Below are positions 16,392 through 24,390 of a stretch of DNA of 39,057 nt, one piece after another; the stretch's first letter is position 1, and the number at the start of each line of letters is the position of its first letter. Below the pieces are notes generated by a model. The model was not told where the DNA came from. It worked only from the letters and a program-made list of their open reading frames with translations, and did not search any database. Position numbers and translations under genes: made by a program. Source of the stretch: Clostridia bacterium (lineage in GTDB: Bacteria; Bacillota; Clostridia; Oscillospirales; CAG-272); the NCBI GenBank assembly GCA_017504625.1, contig JAFVQU010000005.1:1-39057 (forward strand), in the 5' to 3' direction.

Positions 16392-16685
16392 ATGACTAAC
16401 GAAGAAAAATTATATATTGACACAAAACGAAATCATGCGGTTTTGTTCGGCTATATACTGCCGTTGACAAAGACCGAATTCGCAATACTGAAGCTTATAA
16501 GAGCAAACGATAGATACACCTCCGCGTATGAGATAGCGAACAGGATCTTCTGCGGCAAATCCCTTACTCACGGCAACGTAGCGGTACACGTTTGCAACAT
16601 CAACAAAAAGGCAATGAAAATACGGGATCGAGCAATCATCCAAACCTGCAGGTACAAGGGATATAAGCTTTCGGATATCATATAA
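16392..16685 (+). CDS. Stand-alone winged-helix DNA-binding protein (OmpR/PhoB effector type)
   Basis: This 97-residue protein consists almost wholly of a Trans_reg_C winged helix. LPLTKTEFAILKLIRAN, SAYEIANRIF, GNVAVHVCNINKKAMK (recognition helix) and a C-terminal TCRYKGYKL wing match the pattern of response-regulator output domains. There is no receiver domain and no sensor kinase next to it. I chose the ATG at 16392 behind AAGGA (16379-16383). A TTG six codons earlier is unlikely. It is a single gene between tRNA-Lys and a strong terminator, so its target and signal are unknown. Confidence 0.82.
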   Translation: MTNEEKLYIDTKRNHAVLFGYILPLTKTEFAILKLIRANDRYTSAYEIANRIFCGKSLTHGNVAVHVCNINKKAMKIRDRAIIQTCRYKGYKLSDII

Positions 16686-16715
16686 AAAGCCAACACAAAA
16701 TACGTGTTGGCTTTT
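16685..16715. terminator. Bidirectional terminator between converging genes
   Basis: AAAAGCCAACAC (16685-16696) and GTGTTGGCTTTT (16704-16715) are perfect inverted arms with a 7-base loop. They separate the winged-helix gene from the AI-2E-family gene. Confidence 0.92.
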
Positions 16716-16729
16716 ATTGTTGTTGATGA

Positions 16730-18070
16730 TTATTTGTTTTCTTCCGTGTCGGCGGAGGATGCGTTACCCTCGTCAGATACCTTTTCACCGCCGTCGGCAA
16801 CTACCGTTATGTTTTCGCTGTTATCTGGTGTTTTTTTATGCTTTTCCTTGTTAGCTGATTTTTTGAAATCAGCGTAGTATTCGGTCAGCACTTCGGATTT
16901 ACCCTGCTTGTTGAGCGAATAAACGATAATCTTCTTTACAATGTCGTAAATGACCGCAAAGGTCGGAACACCGACGAGCAAGCCCCAGAATCCCCAGAGT
17001 CCACCAAAGAGGATAACGGCGAACAGAACGCTGAAGGAGGACATTTTGATGTTTCCTCCGACGATGTGAGGATCGATGATATATCCGTCAATAAACTGTG
17101 CGGCAAATACGAAAATGGCAAACCAAAGCACCTTGATAGGATTGTCTGCGGTCATAAGAATGATAAGACCCGAGGGAATAGCGCCTATGAAGGGGCCGAA
17201 GAAGGGAATTATATTGGTCACTCCGCATATCACGGCGATAAGCGCGGGGTAAGGAATACCCGCGGCAACAAGGAAGATGTAGTACGCAAGACCGACGATA
17301 GACGAGTCAATTACCTTGCCTTCAAGAAATCCGCTGAACATTCTGTCAGCATATTTGAATTCGGATATGATCGCGTTCGAGGTTCTTTCCTTGAAAATAC
17401 AACGGATAAGTATCTTGGATTTTGCGGCGAGTATCTTTCTTCCCGAAAGCATAAATACCGAAATAATAAGTCCTATGACGATGTCCTTGATTATCGTCAG
17501 GATGTTGAGCAGGGCGGGAATGATAGACGCGCTAAGGTCACGCAGATAAGGAATAAGGTCGGTTTCAGACCAGTTGATAAGCCATGTGACAATGCTGTCA
17601 ATATAAGGCTTAAGCGTTTCGTTATCTTCAAGGAACTTCTGCTCAAACTCAAGTATTTTTTCTATCCATTCGGGAATGAATATAACCATATCGTTGATAA
17701 ACTTGGTTATACTCTCAACGACCTGAGGTATTACTACCCAAAGCAGAGCGGTAAGTATTGCTGACCATGCAAGGTAGGTGAGCACCACGGCAATAATGCC
17801 CGAAAGCTTAACATCGCGTTTTTTGTCGTGCTTTTTGGACTTGCTTAAGCCCTTGTAGATCAACCTTTCAAAAAGGTTGCAGGTCGACTTCATGATATAC
17901 GCCAAAATCATACCTATTATGAAAGGACGTAGGATCTTCACGAAAGACGAAAGCTGAAAAAGAATGAAGTCCTTCTGATAGAGTATAAAGAAATATGTAA
18001 CCGCAAGCGCAAGTCCTATGAAAATTACGAGCGATCTTGAGAATATCCTTTTTAAATTTTGTTTATTCAT
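16730..18070 (-). CDS. AI-2E-family (PerM/UPF0118) membrane transporter
   Basis: This 446-residue polytopic membrane protein has an N-terminal pair of helices (LVIFIGLALAVTYFFILY; PFIIGMILAYIM), a central soluble insert and the conserved C-terminal helical block. That block contains GVTNIIPFFGPFIGAIPSGLI and PHIVGGNIKMSSF, both hallmarks of the AI-2E/PerM family. Members move small solutes or act in Na+/H+ exchange. True autoinducer-2 export is shown for only some, so I give no substrate. The last 60 residues are a charged, probably disordered tail rich in K, E and S. A short hairpin abuts the ribosome binding site. Confidence 0.92.
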   Translation of the reverse strand: MNKQNLKRIFSRSLVIFIGLALAVTYFFILYQKDFILFQLSSFVKILRPFIIGMILAYIMKSTCNLFERLIYKGLSKSKKHDKKRDVKLSGIIAVVLTYLAWSAILTALLWVVIPQVVESITKFINDMVIFIPEWIEKILEFEQKFLEDNETLKPYIDSIVTWLINWSETDLIPYLRDLSASIIPALLNILTIIKDIVIGLIISVFMLSGRKILAAKSKILIRCIFKERTSNAIISEFKYADRMFSGFLEGKVIDSSIVGLAYYIFLVAAGIPYPALIAVICGVTNIIPFFGPFIGAIPSGLIILMTADNPIKVLWFAIFVFAAQFIDGYIIDPHIVGGNIKMSSFSVLFAVILFGGLWGFWGLLVGVPTFAVIYDIVKKIIVYSLNKQGKSEVLTEYYADFKKSANKEKHKKTPDNSENITVVADGGEKVSDEGNASSADTEENK

Positions 18071-18075
18071 TATAT

Positions 18076-18098
18076 CTCCTCAGCTCCCTATGGGAGCT
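18076..18098 (-). promoter_or_regulatory. Hairpin abutting the ribosome binding site of the AI-2E-family gene
   Basis: On the minus strand AGCTCCC, a 3-base loop and GGGAGCT (18098-18082) are followed by GAGGAG and the start codon. The GGGAG in the stem could itself act as a second Shine-Dalgarno sequence. Confidence 0.45.
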
Positions 18099-18166
18099 AT
18101 TTTTTATATATATTTCATTTTAGCACATCGAACCGTAAATGTCAAGATAATATATTAAATCAAAAT

Positions 18167-18745
18167 TCAGGTAAATTCCTCGGGTAAAGAAAGCGAGGTT
18201 CCCTCAATAAGCGCGGTAAAGCAGGTGTCGTCGGCAATATTGAGGCGCACGCCTTCAATATGAATATAACGCAGAGAAGCGTAATTATAGCTTGAAAGCG
18301 GCTTGTCAAGAGCGTCGTTGGTGTGAGCCGATACGAGAGTATCCGCGCCCGAAAAGCCCGTAATTATCAGAGTATGATAGAACTCTCCCGTGCTGTCCGC
18401 AAGCTGTACTACGTCGCCCTCAAGCACACCCGAGGCATCAACCTCAACGCCGAAGGGGCCGATATTTCCGTTCTGAGCGGAAAAGTCTGACGATCCCGTT
18501 ATAAAATCGTAAAAGTATCTGACGCTGCTCCATGCGGGCGCGCGATCGTTTTCGTTTATGTAATACCAGCCGAAGTCGGGCGTGAAATTCATCGTGCAGC
18601 TTCCCGCGTATATGCTTTGTGAAACAAAGCTCGTGCAGTCGCCGCCTCTGCCCGCAAAATTTGTAAAAAGCGGATTTCTGTCAAGCGCCCAGCGTTTTGC
18701 GTATTCGACTGCGCGCGCGCGGTTGTATTGCTTGTAAACTATCAT
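18167..18745 (-). CDS. Amidase_6-domain protein
   Basis: This 192-residue protein is a single Amidase_6-type domain (NlpC/P60-like cysteine hydrolase fold). YNRARAVEYAKRWALDRNPLF leads to GGDCTSFVSQSIYAG, which carries the candidate catalytic cysteine, with a downstream His in EFYHTLIITG. There is no signal peptide. I chose the ATG at 18745 behind GGAGG. An upstream ATG adds 12 residues that read through this ribosome binding site. In Clostridia such proteins are often linked to the cell wall or spores. The divergent neighbour is a spore-coat-type gene. Substrate unknown. Confidence 0.82.
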   Translation of the reverse strand: MIVYKQYNRARAVEYAKRWALDRNPLFTNFAGRGGDCTSFVSQSIYAGSCTMNFTPDFGWYYINENDRAPAWSSVRYFYDFITGSSDFSAQNGNIGPFGVEVDASGVLEGDVVQLADSTGEFYHTLIITGFSGADTLVSAHTNDALDKPLSSYNYASLRYIHIEGVRLNIADDTCFTALIEGTSLSLPEEFT

Positions 18746-18822
18746 AAAATAACCTCCAAAAGCAAATTCTCTCCGTATCATTATACGCGAAATTTCTCTT
18801 TTTCGTGAGATAGCGGGGAAAA

Positions 18823-18852
18823 GTCATAAAAGTATGGATAGCCTCATATTCT
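18823..18852 (+). promoter_or_regulatory. Possible sporulation sigma-E-type promoter
   Basis: GTCATAAA (18823-18830), a 14 bp spacer and CATATTCT (18845-18852) resemble the sigma-E pattern of an ATA-containing -35, a short spacer and a CATA -10. It lies 32 bp upstream of a SPOCS-domain gene, which supports it. No good SigA box is seen here. Confidence 0.42.
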
Positions 18853-18883
18853 TTACTGATAAAAACTGCGGAGGATAATAATT

Positions 18884-20419
18884 ATGGATCAATACGGAAA
18901 CAAGAGAGAGACGGACGGATACGTTCAGATACCTATTTCTGACAAGAGCATATTTCACGAGATATCGGGAGATTTCACTCTTCCCGATTACCAGCCCGAG
19001 ATAAAAAGATTGCTTCGTGTAACGGCAAACGTGCTTCCCGCATCAAAATACGTAGGTGACAGAAGCGCGGAGTTTTCAGGCGGCGTTGATTATTACGTGA
19101 TCTACACGGGAAGTGATAATCAGATCTATTGCGCGCCTATATCGACCGAATACAAGATCGACGTGCCGTTTGACGGGGCGGACACCTCGTCGCTTGTCAA
19201 TACATCTGCCTACGCCGCGATAATTGCGGATAACGTAAGCGGTCGTGTGACCTCTCCCAGAAGGCTCAGCATCAAGTGCCGCCTTCGCGCGAGAGCGAGG
19301 GCTTTTGGAGATATGGCGGTAGAGGATAGCTTTGGAGACGACTCGCTTGAGGTGCTTTACGGCAAGGAAACGACTTATCGTACCGTCGTGTCTGCGGGTG
19401 AAATGCTCAGATTGTCAGATGAAATAATAAACTCGGGCTCGGGTGACGTAAGAGTTATACTTGCTGACGGCAAGGCGCTCGTCGACGAGGTAAGCTGTGC
19501 TGACGGCGCGGTATCTTGCCGAGGAAATCTTTATCTGAAGCTCCTTATGAGCAAGGAGGACGGCTCGGCGCCTTATAGCTTAATAAGGAAGATACCGTTC
19601 TCCCAAAGCATCGCGTCAAATGGAGTTTGCCGAGGTGACGAGGCGTCTGCACGGGCTACCGTATGCGAGATGAGCATAAACGTTGACGAGGGAAGGATAC
19701 TTATCGACGTCGGAATGCTTATTGAGACACATGCGTCAACGGCCGATAATATAAAATACGTCAAGGACGTATATTCAACCGAGCACAGAGTTGCCTGCGA
19801 CTATAAGATGCTTGATATTCCGAGATTTGAGACGGCTATAAACGGCAATTTTACTCTTTCCGATTCAATGACTCTTGATGAGGCGGGTATATCGCCCGAG
19901 TGCAGTATCGTTGACGTTGCGGGAACGGTTTGTCCCGAGGCGTATAGCTTTGAGGAGGGCCGTTGCATCGTAAACGGCAGAGCGAAATACGATCTTATTC
20001 TTATGAAGGAGAATGAATATTCAAGCCAAAGCATCGAGTTTCCTTTCAGATACGCATGCCCCGCTCCCAATAAGCTCTCTGAAGCCTTGACGGATGCTCT
20101 CTTTGAGGGTGAGGTCGTAAGCGCAAGAGCAAGAGTGGACGGAGAGAGAATAGGAATTGACAGCGAGATCAGCATGAGCGGCGGCGCATGGGAAACGGCG
20201 CAGACCAAGCTGCTTGACAGCGTAAGCTTCGGTGATGAAATAGTCCGCCGAGTCGGCGAATATACCGTCTGCTATCCGTCGAGAGGTGAGAGCTTGTGGT
20301 CGGTTGCAAAGAGATACGGCGCACCGATAGATTCGGTTATTGCGGGCAATAAGCTTTCAAGCGAGAATGACTACGATGACCCCGCCACGCTTGACAAGGT
20401 AAAATATCTTATGATCTGA
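18884..20419 (+). CDS. SPOCS (DUF3794) and LysM-domain spore protein
   Basis: This 511-residue protein starts with the DUF3794/SPOCS pattern IFHEISGDFTLPDYQPEIKRLLRV. It appears to contain at least two further SPOCS-like copies, the last near 330-430 (YDLILMKENEYSSQSIEFPF). A C-terminal LysM domain of about 45 residues follows (VCYPSRGESLWSVAKRYGAPIDSVIAGNKL). This arrangement is common in Clostridia and recalls SpoVID/SafA-type proteins that tie the spore coat to the cortex or forespore surface. No signal peptide is present, so it fits a mother-cell protein. CGGAGG precedes the ATG and a sigma-E-like promoter lies upstream. Confidence 0.9.
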   Translation: MDQYGNKRETDGYVQIPISDKSIFHEISGDFTLPDYQPEIKRLLRVTANVLPASKYVGDRSAEFSGGVDYYVIYTGSDNQIYCAPISTEYKIDVPFDGADTSSLVNTSAYAAIIADNVSGRVTSPRRLSIKCRLRARARAFGDMAVEDSFGDDSLEVLYGKETTYRTVVSAGEMLRLSDEIINSGSGDVRVILADGKALVDEVSCADGAVSCRGNLYLKLLMSKEDGSAPYSLIRKIPFSQSIASNGVCRGDEASARATVCEMSINVDEGRILIDVGMLIETHASTADNIKYVKDVYSTEHRVACDYKMLDIPRFETAINGNFTLSDSMTLDEAGISPECSIVDVAGTVCPEAYSFEEGRCIVNGRAKYDLILMKENEYSSQSIEFPFRYACPAPNKLSEALTDALFEGEVVSARARVDGERIGIDSEISMSGGAWETAQTKLLDSVSFGDEIVRRVGEYTVCYPSRGESLWSVAKRYGAPIDSVIAGNKLSSENDYDDPATLDKVKYLMI

Positions 20420-20427
20420 TAAAAACG

Positions 20428-20469
20428 AAAACGCTTTTGTTCACAACAGAGTGAGCAAAAGCGTTTTTA
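20428..20469. terminator. Bidirectional terminator after the SPOCS-LysM gene
   Basis: A 17 bp stem joins AAAACGCTTTTG-T-TCAC (20428-20444) and GTGAGCAAAAGCGTTTT (20451-20467), with one mismatch and a 6-base loop. It separates the converging spore gene and the unknown trio. Confidence 0.92.
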
Positions 20470-20484
20470 GGCTTAATTTAGAGA

Positions 20485-21003
20485 TCAACCCGCGAAAAGT
20501 AAAAGTGCCAAAAGTAAAATAAGCTCGTTGTCGTCCTCTCGCGATCCGCCCTCGTGAGCGAAAATAAGAAGCATAATTCCAAGTATCAACAGCTCCTCTG
20601 CGCCTATTCCGTGACCGAAGGGGAAGTGCGCGGAGTTGTTGAGCGGCGGAAGGAGGGAGGAAAATATCGGATTTCTTGCCGTGTCGTCCGACGTATGCTT
20701 TATAGAATAAGAAGGTTGAGTGTTCGTCGCCGAAATTGGCGGCTCGACAGACTTGCTTTCCGCAACGGCGGGCAATTTCTGACTGCCGTTAATATTTTCT
20801 CGATGATTTTCAAAAATTTCTTCGCCCTCGGGGATATTTCTTCGCTCCCGGTATTCCTCGGGCGGCAGATCGTAGTCAGAACGGGGAATTCTTATAGGAG
20901 GCGGCATGTCGGTGTATTCGCCCGACGAGCCGAATGCGTTCCCCCGATAATTTTCGGGAACCTTTATTTTTTCGGTGGTTGAGTTAGGAGGTCTTACGTA
21001 CAT
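20485..21003 (-). CDS. Unknown protein with Pro-rich linker and hydrophobic Leu-rich C-terminus (third gene of trio)
   Basis: This 172-residue protein has a polar, proline-rich, probably disordered first 110 residues (PPPIRIPRSDYDLPPEEYRERR). A C-terminal part follows with two hydrophobic stretches, EELLILGIMLLIFA and ELILLLALLLFAG, split by an acidic REDDNE turn. The second stretch forms the very end of the protein. No catalytic motif is seen and I recognise no named family. GGAG precedes the ATG. It is the last gene of a tight three-gene operon that converges on the SPOCS-LysM gene, so a spore-envelope role is a guess from position only. Confidence 0.7.
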   Translation of the reverse strand: MYVRPPNSTTEKIKVPENYRGNAFGSSGEYTDMPPPIRIPRSDYDLPPEEYRERRNIPEGEEIFENHRENINGSQKLPAVAESKSVEPPISATNTQPSYSIKHTSDDTARNPIFSSLLPPLNNSAHFPFGHGIGAEELLILGIMLLIFAHEGGSREDDNELILLLALLLFAG

Positions 21004-21019
21004 AATCTGCTCCGTTCAA

Positions 21020-21502
21020 TTATAAGGTTTTAAGTATGTCGCCGAGTCTGCCGAGCTTTACGATGTAGTCGATGACGCGCCGTCTGTCGTCGCTGAGATA
21101 AGGCTTCATCGCGCAAAGAAGAGCGGTTCTGTTGTCTGTAAGGTGCGAGGCGTGATGCGAGGGCTGCGAGGGCTGTGAAGGCTTTAATACTGAGCCTGCG
21201 CTTACGGTAGCCGTTTCTGAGCTTGCCTGTTGCTTTGGCTGCGACATCATCTCGATTATCGGCTTTGCCGCCGAAATGATCGAGGGCAGCTTCATAAGAA
21301 GATCGGGATTTGATAAAAGTGAGGAAAAAATGTCCCCCGACACTCCCGCGCCAATATTCTCAGTGCTTGCTTGCTCAGGTTGCTCCTTCTGGGAAGCCGT
21401 TGGATTGCCACCCTGTATTTGCGAGCCGAGTATCTTGCCGAGAATATCACCCAGTACGTCGGCAGAGCCCGTGTCGGAGGCGGAGGAAGGTTGTTCGCTC
21501 AT
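21020..21502 (-). CDS. Unknown low-complexity protein with conserved helical C-terminus (second gene of trio)
   Basis: This 160-residue protein begins with an S/G/Q-rich stretch (MSEQPSSASDTGSADVLGDILGKILGSQ). It has a short hydrophobic helix (IFSSLLSNPDLLMKLPSIISAAKPII), a Q/S/P/H-rich linker and a folded-looking C-terminus, DNRTALLCAMKPYLSDDRRRVIDYIVKLGRLGDILK. The last part reads like a helical bundle and is probably the conserved core. GGAGG precedes the ATG. It lies 11 bp after the first gene and 16 bp before the third. Function unknown. Confidence 0.7.
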   Translation of the reverse strand: MSEQPSSASDTGSADVLGDILGKILGSQIQGGNPTASQKEQPEQASTENIGAGVSGDIFSSLLSNPDLLMKLPSIISAAKPIIEMMSQPKQQASSETATVSAGSVLKPSQPSQPSHHASHLTDNRTALLCAMKPYLSDDRRRVIDYIVKLGRLGDILKTL

Positions 21503-21513
21503 ACTAAGTCCTC

Positions 21514-21732
21514 CTATTGCTTTTTAAAGTTTTTTATTATGTCCATGGCAAGCGACGTGTCGCCCTCGGTCGCAAGTGAGAGCGCGCGGCGGATATTGTC
21601 AAGCTCGGCTTTGCCGAAGTTAAGATTGGCGGTATTTACGCCCGCGCCTGCCGCAAGCTGACGTATTACTGCCGTAAGTGCCGCATCGTCAAGCGAAAGC
21701 AAACGCTCAAGGGCGTTTCTGTCAAGCATCAT
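21514..21732 (-). CDS. Small helical protein of unknown function (first gene of trio)
   Basis: This 72-residue, wholly helical-looking protein reads MMLDRNALERLLSLDD at its start and ends DIIKNFKKQ. I chose the ATG at 21732 because GGGAGG lies eight bases upstream. A longer frame of 34 more codons reads back through that ribosome binding site and is rejected. It heads the three-gene operon 21732-20485. No known domain is recognised. Divergent from it is the phosphodiesterase gene at 21886. Confidence 0.68.
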   Translation of the reverse strand: MMLDRNALERLLSLDDAALTAVIRQLAAGAGVNTANLNFGKAELDNIRRALSLATEGDTSLAMDIIKNFKKQ

Positions 21733-21827
21733 AACGTTGACCTCCCTTAAAAGATTGGTAGGGCAGAGCTTTGTCTGCGTCTTCATTTTCATTTTATGTA
21801 AAAACGAAAAAAGTGTGTCTTTTGGTA

Positions 21828-21856
21828 TAGACAAATCTCGCGCTTGGTGATATAAT
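21828..21856 (+). promoter_or_regulatory. SigA-type promoter of the phosphodiesterase gene
   Basis: TAGACA (21828-21833), 17 bp, TATAAT (21851-21856) with a TGA extension, 29 bp upstream of the start. Confidence 0.75.
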
Positions 21857-21885
21857 ATAAATATGTTTGATGTTGGGGGATGAGT

Positions 21886-22404
21886 ATGAATATTTTGGTT
21901 ATTTCAGATTCACACGGCGAGCCTAAAAGAATAAAAGAGGCTATAAGGCTTCAGATCAAACGTCCCGACGCCCTGATATTCCTCGGCGACGGATTGCAGG
22001 ACCTCGATTATTGCGATACCACGGGAATAGCAGTCTATAAGGTCTGCGGAAACTGCGACGTACTCTACCTTAATTTCATGACCGACGCGCCTGACGAGCA
22101 GATCATAAATCTTGACGGATTAAGGATCATGATGAAGCACGGCGACAGCGACGGCGTGAAGCTTACCCCTCTTCCGCTTATCAGAAGGGCGGCAGAGAAT
22201 AAGGTTGACGTTCTGCTTTTCGGTCATACTCATAAACGTCTTGAAATGACGATCCTACCCGAAAACGAGTTTAGCATCAAGCTTGAAAAGCCGCTTTACG
22301 TTATGAATCCCGGCGCGCTTGGAAAGAGTGAGCAGAGCTTTGGCACTATCTCGACCGATTCGTCGGGCAGGGTGCTTTTGTCACACGGAAGCTTGCTCGA
22401 ATAA
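21886..22404 (+). CDS. YfcE/MJ0936-family metallophosphoesterase
   Basis: This 172-residue calcineurin-like phosphoesterase has the metal-binding motifs in order: DSH in ISDSHG, GDG in FLGDGLQD, GNCD, a histidine in MMKHGD, and GHTH in LFGHTHK. Family members hydrolyse phosphodiesters with a two-metal centre in the cytoplasm. The natural substrate here is not known. GGGGG at 21875-21879 abuts an ATG at 21880, so the ATG two codons later (21886) is the likely start. It is a single gene. Confidence 0.93.
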   Translation: MNILVISDSHGEPKRIKEAIRLQIKRPDALIFLGDGLQDLDYCDTTGIAVYKVCGNCDVLYLNFMTDAPDEQIINLDGLRIMMKHGDSDGVKLTPLPLIRRAAENKVDVLLFGHTHKRLEMTILPENEFSIKLEKPLYVMNPGALGKSEQSFGTISTDSSGRVLLSHGSLLE

Positions 22405-22405
22405 A

Positions 22406-22434
22406 ATAAAAAAAGAGCCGCAATTCTGCGGCTC
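22406..22434 (-). terminator. Terminator of spoVG
   Basis: On the minus strand GAGCCGCA (22434-22427), a 4-base loop and TGCGGCTC (22422-22415) are followed by a run of T (22414 down to 22408). The plus strand has an A run before and no T run after, so it works for spoVG. Confidence 0.88.
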
Positions 22435-22450
22435 GGTATTAACGTTTATA

Positions 22451-22747
22451 TCATACCTCTGCGGTAACGACATCGTCAAAGCTTTCTGCGTTTTCAAGCG
22501 CATCCTCGTATGCGGCAATTACTGCGGCTTCAAGCGTTGCTCTGAAATGAGAATTGATAGGATGTACTATATCGCGGTACGTGTCGTCGGGATTTTTTCT
22601 GCTCGGCATTACGATAAAAAGCTTTTCTCGTGCGTTGATGACCTTGATGTCGTGAACTGCAAGCTGACCGTCAAAGGTGACAGAAGCGACCGCCTTCATA
22701 GGTCCTTCGTTAAAAAGCTTTCTTATTTTGATATCGGTTATTTGCAT
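22451..22747 (-). CDS. spoVG: Septation/sporulation regulator SpoVG
   Basis: This 98-residue protein closely follows the SpoVG pattern: MQITDIKIRKLF, GPMKAVASVTFDGQLAVHDIKVI, LFIVMPSRKNPDDTYRDIVHPI and a variable acidic tail. SpoVG is a small nucleic-acid-binding regulator that affects asymmetric septation in sporulation and many other genes in Firmicutes. GGAGG precedes the minus-strand ATG. A TATAAT lies on the minus strand at 22788-22783 with a poor, 19 bp spaced TTGAAT. No purR/yabJ neighbours are present. The 179 bp gap up to murC holds no gene. Confidence 0.97.
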   Translation of the reverse strand: MQITDIKIRKLFNEGPMKAVASVTFDGQLAVHDIKVINAREKLFIVMPSRKNPDDTYRDIVHPINSHFRATLEAAVIAAYEDALENAESFDDVVTAEV

Positions 22748-22926
22748 GATATTCCTCCGTTGTTTTACTTTCTTATAAAATCATTATACATAGCTTGTGT
22801 GATGAATATTCAAAAGAATTCGGTTTTTTTTGTGAAAAGTGCATTTTTTTACTCTCAAATCGGATATTTTGATGATGATATCACACCGATACACTAACTA
22901 ACACGTCGAAAAAGGAGATGGACCTC

Positions 22927-24348
22927 TTGGCTACGCCTAATACACACCTTGGACATAAGAAAATAAAAGAAATAATGCTCGCGTCGGGTGATAAGGATAT
23001 ATTTTTTCTCGGAGCGGGCGGAATAATGATGTCCTCGCTTGCCCTCCTTACAAAAAGAGCAGGATTTTCAGTCAAGGGCTCGGACAGAACGAGAAGCGCG
23101 CTTACCGAGCGACTTGAGGGCGCGGGAATTGAGATGTTCTACGAGCATAAAAACGAGAATATCGGAAGCAATTGCGGCGCGGTCGTATATACCGTTGCGG
23201 TATCCCCCGATAATCCCGAGTATGCAAGAGCTATGAACGAGGGAATACCGTGCATCTCCCGCGCGGACTATCTCGGATTCGTCATGACCGAGTATCAAAA
23301 CCGCGTAGGTATTGCGGGAATGCACGGAAAGAGCAGCTGCACTTCTATGTGCGCGGAAATATTCCTCACGGCTTCAAAGAATAAGAGTAAGAGCGAGCCT
23401 ACGATAATTTCGGGCGCGGAATATTCGTCAATGGGAGGAGCTTATTATCTTGGCGAGCACGACGATTTCGTGTTTGAGGCGTGCGAGTATATGGACAGCT
23501 TTCTTGATTTCAATCCGACCGTTGCGGTATTGCTTAATGCCGAAATGGAGCACGTCGATTATTTCAAGAGCATAGAGCAGATACGCGATTCGTTCCATAA
23601 ATTTGCTTCGCTCGTCGGTGATGAGGGCAAGATTATCTACAATGCCGATGACGAAAATATACTTTGTGCTATAAAAGACCAGAGCGCGACGCTTATAAGC
23701 TTTGGATTGAACGATGGTGTTGATTTCCGCGCGGTAAATATAAGCTGTGAATGCGCGCGACTCGAATTTGACGTGCTTTATAGGGGCGAGAGCTTTGCGC
23801 ATATCAGTATGCCCGCGTTTGGCATGCATAACGTCTATAACGCGCTTGCGGCGATAGCTGCGGCGCACGTAAGCGGAGTTTTCGTTGCCGATATAGTAGA
23901 AGGACTTGGAAATTTCAAGGGCGCAAAGCGAAGAATGGAATATAAGGGCGAGATACGTGGCGCGCAGGTCTTTGACGATTACGGACACCATCCCACCGAG
24001 GTAGCGGCGACGCTTTCGGGTGCGAAAAAGGCTTGTTGCGGAAGACTTATCTGCGCCTTTCAGCCGCACACGTACAGCAGGACTGCCGCGCTTGTCGACC
24101 AGTTCAAATGCGCCTTTTCCGAGGCGGATACCGTCATTCTTGCCGACATTTACGCCGCAAGAGAAGAAAATATCTACGGAATATCCTCCGAAAAGCTTGC
24201 CGAGGCTATCGGTGATAAAGCACTTGTCGGCGGAAGTCTTGACGGAGTTGCCGAGCTTATAAAGAAAAACGCCTGCGAGGACGATATAGTTGTCGTAATG
24301 GGCGCAGGTGATATTTTCAAGGTTTACAAATTGCTTGAGCTTGAATGA
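22927..24348 (+). CDS. murC: UDP-N-acetylmuramate--L-alanine ligase
   Basis: This 473-residue enzyme adds L-Ala to UDP-MurNAc with ATP in peptidoglycan synthesis. It has a Rossmann-like start (FFLGAGGIMMSSLA), the ATP loop at about 131-137, and the central domain with FEACEYMDSFLDF. The C-terminal ligase domain carries DDYGHHPTE and FQPHTYSRT, both MurC hallmarks. The ATP loop reads GMHGKSSCTSM instead of the common GTHGKTTTT. I prefer the TTG at 22927: AAAGGAG ends nine bases before it. The in-frame ATG at 22918 touches that site directly and could not use it. A terminator follows. Confidence 0.95.
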   Translation: MATPNTHLGHKKIKEIMLASGDKDIFFLGAGGIMMSSLALLTKRAGFSVKGSDRTRSALTERLEGAGIEMFYEHKNENIGSNCGAVVYTVAVSPDNPEYARAMNEGIPCISRADYLGFVMTEYQNRVGIAGMHGKSSCTSMCAEIFLTASKNKSKSEPTIISGAEYSSMGGAYYLGEHDDFVFEACEYMDSFLDFNPTVAVLLNAEMEHVDYFKSIEQIRDSFHKFASLVGDEGKIIYNADDENILCAIKDQSATLISFGLNDGVDFRAVNISCECARLEFDVLYRGESFAHISMPAFGMHNVYNALAAIAAAHVSGVFVADIVEGLGNFKGAKRRMEYKGEIRGAQVFDDYGHHPTEVAATLSGAKKACCGRLICAFQPHTYSRTAALVDQFKCAFSEADTVILADIYAAREENIYGISSEKLAEAIGDKALVGGSLDGVAELIKKNACEDDIVVVMGAGDIFKVYKLLELE

Positions 24349-24356
24349 TAAAAACA

Positions 24357-24390
24357 AAAAAAGAGCCGCGCGAGCGGCTCTTTTCTTTTA
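24357..24390. terminator. Bidirectional terminator between murC and the topoisomerase gene
   Basis: GAGCCGC (24363-24369), loop GCGA, GCGGCTC (24374-24380), with A-rich left and T-rich right flanks. It overlaps the last bases of the minus-strand gene. Confidence 0.88.

Noticed and set aside
21733-21834. Longer start for the first gene of the unknown trio
   Set aside because: The extension reads through the GGGAGG ribosome binding site of the ATG at 21732.
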